Assembly (NCBI RefSeq): GCF_905475395.1
Contig: NC_058342.1
Location: 27,810,640 to 27,874,639 of the forward strand
Direction of reading: 5' to 3'
Origin: Chrysoperla carnea
Lineage: Eukaryota > Arthropoda > Insecta > Neuroptera > Chrysopidae
Length of the DNA: 64,000 nt
A program made the position numbers and the translations under genes. Below the pieces are notes generated by a model. It was given only the letters and a program-made list of their open reading frames with translations, was not told the DNA's origin and ran no database searches. The first letter of the stretch is position 1. The number at the start of each line of letters is the position of its first letter. Positions 59,516-64,000 of this stretch are shown here, one piece after another.

Positions 59516-60040
59516 TACAAGGGAAAACAAACAATTGATTGTTGAAATACCATGTATAGACAGTGTTGACTATACTTTATCACATTATTACATAACTGAT
59601 AAACCCATATTATTCATGCTATAAAATTGCATCTAATATGTGTGTGCCCTCGTGAATAAACAGTGATGTTTACAAAAAATGTTACAAACAAAAGTTGTTT
59701 ATTTTTTATAAGAAACATTTTTTACATTTAAACTTTTGTTCTATCTCTAACGGTTTACTAGATGGATCCTACGGTCCCAAGACCTAATTAACGTATCTTG
59801 CTCATTTACGAACTCGACCTCACTTTTGCTTTCTAATTTCAGCTCGATATCACTTTTCGTTTTTAAGTTATCATGATGACAGACGATAGACAGACAGACA
59901 GACAAACGTAAATGGACTGATTGGGTGATTTTATGAACATCTATACCAAAACTTTGTTCATGTCATCAATATTTTTAAGCGTTACAAACTTGGAACTAAA
60001 CTTAGTATACCTTGTTATATTTTATATACATGGTATAAAA
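59516..60040 (+). repeat. Family A dispersed repeat, copy 14
   Basis: Near full-length. Contains a local (GACA)n run near 59880-59910, just where other copies have a short GACGGACG-type run, so this spot expands and contracts between copies. Confidence 0.9.
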
Positions 60041-60439
60041 ATGAATATAAATATTTCAAAGAGAAAAAGAAATAACCCTATTTAACATTCGTTGTAAGCA
60101 TAGAGATGTAAAAAAACGACTGACACGAAACTATGATCATATTTCAACCATTTTAGTCACATTTCCCTTACATTAAAATCTGTTATGACATATGTTATGA
60201 TTATTATTATACATGAAAAATACGAAAAAGTTTTCTGGAAAAACAAAAAAAATATATTTTATTTTTGCATATAAACACGAACAACCGAAAAAACTTTTAT
60301 TTGATTGCTGTACGTTTATGACATAGAGAAGAAACGTAATTCATTTGTTTATTTGCAACCGAGCTAAAAACTAAAATATTTCAAAGGAATATAAGCATTA
60401 AAAATTTTTCGTTCTGTAAAAATTAAAAAATTATTAAAA

Positions 60440-61090
60440 TCTAAAAAAATTAATTTTGCTTTATCACATCCAAATTTTATCCAATTTTGATAAATCAAGT
60501 ATATTTTTCTACTAAATTTGGGTCAAACTTTTCAAATTTGTGATCAAAATTAACCTAGCTCTAATATATTTCAAGAATGTTCCGCCCTGGTCCCGGAATT
60601 AAGCACATAAGTGATAGCTAGCGAAAAACTGCCATCACAGCTGAAAAGAATGACCCAAAATTAGTGAGTTTTACAAAAAATTCCAATAAGATCGGATAAA
60701 TTTGAATATGTTATCAAAAAAATCTAATTTTTTAACTTTATGAAATCCAAAAAAGTTAATGCTCTGACACATCCAAATTTTATCTAATTTTGATAAACCA
60801 AGTATGTTATCCTACTTGGGGTCATACTTTTTAAATTTTCGTATCAAAATTAATCTCGCTCCAATAGGTTTCGAGAACGTGGAGTCCTCGTCCTGAAATT
60901 ATGGACATCAATGGAAGCAAAAAATTGATATCACGGCTGAAAAGAATGACCCAAAGTTAGTGGGTTTCAACAAAATATTCAATAAGATCGGGTCAAATTT
61001 CCTTGTTTTCCAAAATTTCCAAATGTAATTTTGCTCTATCACATTTAAATTTCATCCAATTTCGACGATCCAAATAGACGTGCGTCTAAA
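60440..61090. repeat. Tandem repeat, ~300-bp unit, locus 2
   Basis: Same unit as 46985-47760; the landmark 'acatccaaattttat' recurs at 60466 and 60769, and a diverged one at 61041, giving spacings of 303 and 272 bp. Confidence 0.85.
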
Positions 61091-61188
61091 TTCGGCACCC
61101 AGCCCCTCCTTTCTTGCTTCCTGCATCATACTATAGTAACAATTTAAAGTAAGTTCTTGCATTGAAGTCAGTTATATATTTTATTTAA

Positions 61189-61780
61189 AACAAGTGAAAC
61201 AAACAACTGACTGAGTTAATTGTTGAAATACCATGAATATACAGTGTTGATGAAGCAATCGTTTGTTTTTTGACGTCACGTTAATAAAAAAAGATATCCA
61301 CTTTTAAATAGCCACACACACATAACTGATATTCCCATATTAATGCATACTATAAAATTTGCACCTAATAAGCGCCCTCGTGGGTAAACAGTGATGTTTA
61401 CAAAAAAATGTTTCAAACAAAAGTTGTTTAGTTTTTTATGAAGAACATTTTTTACATTTAAACTTTTGTTCTATCTCTAACGGTTTACAAGATGGGTCCT
61501 ACGGACCCAAGACCCAATTGACCTATGATGCTCATTTACGAACTTGACCTCACTTTTTACGTCCTGAGTACGCTGTAAAAATTTCAGCTCGATATCTTTT
61601 TTCGTTTTTGAGTTATCGTGTCCACTGACGAACGGACGGACAACCGGAAATGGACTAATTAGGTGATTTTATGAACACCTATGACAAAATTTTTTTCCTA
61701 GCATCATTATTTTTAAGCGTTACAAACTTGGGACTAAACTTAATATACTATGTATATTTCATATATACATGGTATAAAAA
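61189..61780 (+). repeat. Family A dispersed repeat, copy 15
   Basis: Full-length and well preserved; a good reference copy. The perfect hairpin GGGTCCTACGGACCC lies at 61494-61508. A small insertion with 'tgacgtcacgttaataaa' lies near 61271. Confidence 0.92.
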
Positions 61781-62479
61781 AGTTTTTGTTTTTCGGTAAA
61801 AAGAATGATTTGACTAATTTACATAGGATTAGTTATACGGTATGAAGTCTTATTTTATAGTAATGTTATAATACTGAACTAGTAATGGAGTTACTGGTAA
61901 CATATGTGACCATATGTCAAGCACATCCCAATCAACCACATATAACTATTATATACATAGTATCCGATAACAAGTTGAATCATTTTGGTTGCCAGTATTA
62001 AGTTATAGTCAAAATCGGATGTACTGACGTCACTTTCAAAGAGGAAACGATTATTACGATGAATTGACTGGATACAGAATGAATCCAGAACGGTTAGTAC
62101 GGTATGTTCTACATATTCAGAAATTTTCGGCATCTTAGTTAAAATGAAAAATAGGTTAGGTATAAAGAAATTTAATAATCGGTTAAAATTTTTTTTAACA
62201 CTGCAGATGAAGAATTTTCACTTCACGAATAGAAAAGTGAAGTTAGTTTTTAAAAATCTTTACTAGAATGCCAGATATGAACCTTTAAAATTCCTTATTA
62301 AACAAAGACGAAGATACTCACTAGTGACGTCATACTTGGGTATCGCTATGGAGATTACTCCATGAAATAAATGAAACTTTGTTTTGCTAAAACGAGATGG
62401 GCAACCTTTGGATGCAATCTTCGATTGCTTACAATTATCATTCGCTTTTTAATCAATTTTAATTTCACTTTCAAATGTA
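61781..62479. other. No supported features
   Basis: AT-rich; the 80-codon frame at 61891-62133 (-) has no recognisable domain. Confidence 0.5.
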
Positions 62480-63216
62480 AAACAAGTGAAAACCAACAAT
62501 TTACTGAGTTAATTGTTGAAATACCATATATTATTATTATTATTATTATTATTATTTATTTTCACCATAAGATACAAACGTACATAGGTATAGTCAACAT
62601 GAAAATTAAATAAATTAAATTAAACTATAAATAAATTAAATTAAACTGTATGGGCACGACGTTACAATATGCTTCTTCAGCTCACGTTTAAATTTTGGCA
62701 GGCTCTCTATGTTTTTTAACTCTCCGGGAAGAGAGATGTTGATCACTCTATCACGTTACACATACATGCATGTCACACATACATAACTGATATTCCCATA
62801 TAATACATACTTTACGCTGAATATTCGTCCTGACGAGTAAACATGTTTATGAAATAATGTTGCAAACAAAAGTTATTTATTTTTTGATAAGTTACATTTT
62901 TTACATTTAAACTTTTGTTCTATCTCTAATGGTTTACAAAAAGAGTCCCACGGACCCAAGTCCCAATTGACCTATTTTGCTCATTTACGAATCACTTTTT
63001 ACGCCCTGAGTACGATGTAAAAATTTCAACTTGATGTCTTTTTTCGTTTTTCAGTTATCGGATTGACAGACGGACGGACGGACGGTCAACCGGAAATGGA
63101 CTAATTAGATGATTTTATGAAACCTTATACCAAAATTTTTTGCTTAGTATCAATATTTTACAAACTTGGGACTAAACATAGTATACCTTGCATATTACAT
63201 ATATGCATGGTATAAG
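62480..63216 (+). repeat. Family A copy 16, split by a LINE 3' end
   Basis: The head (62480-62528) and the remainder (62738-63216) are separated by a foreign segment. Joining 'ataccat' to 'gttgatcactc' restores the order seen in the other copies. It has a (GACG)n run near 63066. Confidence 0.9.
62529..62737 (-). mobile_element. 5'-truncated LINE insertion with (AAT)n tail
   Basis: On the minus strand the insert reads 'ISLPGELKNIESLPKFKREL' 'KKHIVTSCPYSLI' and a stop at 62638-62636. An AT-rich 3' UTR follows, then (AAT)n at 62529-62560. 'LP..L+NI.SL.KFK+.LKK' is the usual C-terminal ending of CR1/L2/Jockey-like reverse transcriptase proteins. Extreme 5' truncation and a microsatellite tail are typical of LINE insertion. 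It is different from the RNase H-type LINE fragments at 30 and 43 kb. Confidence 0.82.
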
Positions 63217-64000
63217 AAAAACTAACCCATAAAAACCAAGATTTTTAACTGTGGTTTTAAATTATTAACTGCTGTTTAATTTTAATTAGTTCTATTAAAT
63301 TGTAAAATATGTGACGTCACACCAAGAAAGAAGGACTCGAAAAATGTGATATTAAGGTTAACTGTACACTTAAGTTTTTTAATTTTTATCATTTTGTTTT
63401 TTAATGAAAAGTTTTTTAGAGAGCAGTTTTTTGTATATTGATTTACAAAATTGTTGAAAAGTAATCGTAAAACCGAGTATTTCAACTTTTACCTATCAAC
63501 CTATTTGGTTCAAAAATTTTAAAAGGTTGTTAATTTTTTTGTAAGGAACAATTTAAACGCCTTTCTATCAACTATGTACTCAAGATTTAAGGGCTCACTT
63601 GGTGGTTTTTTACAAAATCATTTTTCTCCAATCTATAATCTATTACTTTAAATCATTCATCTCCAATCGCTTCTTTTGCCGACCAGGCTTTTATTCCTTA
63701 GCAGAAGGATATATTTTTTGTGAAAACGTCGCCAAATTGGCTCCTAGTAGCAATTATCCCTGTTAGGAAGTTATTCCATTTAGATATGTTACAAAATAAT
63801 CGAATATAGCAATCATAATTGTGTGACCCCTTCAATGTCGTGTTGACCGGTTTTCACTATAGTATATAATAACGTAAAACATTCTGGTCTCCTATATTCA
63901 GTTATTTAGTTTTTGAAAACAGAGATAGATACATTGCATTTAAAATATATGTATATAATGTATTTTCCACAGGAAAAACAGGAAACTTTTTGTGGTTCAA
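63217..64000. other. No supported features
   Basis: AT-rich sequence to the window end. A stretch at 63690-63800 is slightly less AT-rich but shows no convincing coding or repeat homology. Confidence 0.45.

Noticed and set aside
63660..63800. Possible LINE C-terminus on the minus strand (KWNN-like word)
   Set aside because: Only a few residues fit, with stops and no tail; too weak to report.

Overview
This window looks like gene-poor, repeat-dominated nuclear DNA from a eukaryote, most likely an arthropod and probably an insect. The sequence is strongly AT-rich and no open frame exceeds about 115 codons. Two tRNA-Tyr genes carry introns. The remains of mariner/Tc1, pogo-like, hAT and Helitron elements, RNase H-bearing LINEs and tRNA-derived SINEs are the mixture usual in insect genomes. 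The species-level assignment is inference. I found no convincing cellular protein-coding exon; every recognisable protein fragment belongs to a transposable element and is broken.

The only apparently intact genes are two tRNA-Tyr(GTA) genes at 48863-48956 (-) and 49122-49215 (+). They are divergently arranged 165 bp apart, with identical exons and different 21-nt introns.

Layout. 1-5 kb: three copies of the most abundant repeat (called family A here) and a 384-bp pogo-like MITE. 5.5-6.9 kb: a satellite array with an exact 306-bp period. 7-15 kb: a tRNA-derived SINE of each of two families, a ~400-bp duplication pair, a hAT element with an 8-bp target duplication, and a Helitron. 16-17.4 kb: a 1.1-kb Helitron carrying a large palindrome. 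18-30 kb: a repeat present three times in the window, two mariner-like MITE families, more family A, another SINE, and a dead mariner. 30-38 kb: a LINE fragment, a foldback, a TTAA-flanked MITE and several Helitrons. 38-44 kb: a second TTAA MITE inside another repeat (family B), a large foldback and two LINE 3' ends. 45-50 kb: a GC-richer MITE-like element, a second tandem repeat, the tRNA pair, and the family B copy that is an empty site for the TTAA MITE. 50-64 kb: more family A, a Helitron, a palindrome, an inverted SINE pair, a hAT remnant with a 50-codon frame, and family A copies, one of them split by a LINE 3' end.

The features do not form a pathway; they record layered transposition. 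The layering can be ordered in several places: the TTAA MITE landed in family B, a LINE 3' end in a family A copy, a SINE tail abuts a family A copy, and a Helitron landed at the edge of the three-copy repeat. I did not find a clear new functional system. The most informative observations are the paralogous empty site that fixes the TTAA target, the SINE/LINE shared 3' tail, the family A repeat with its central hairpin, and the tRNA-Tyr pair.
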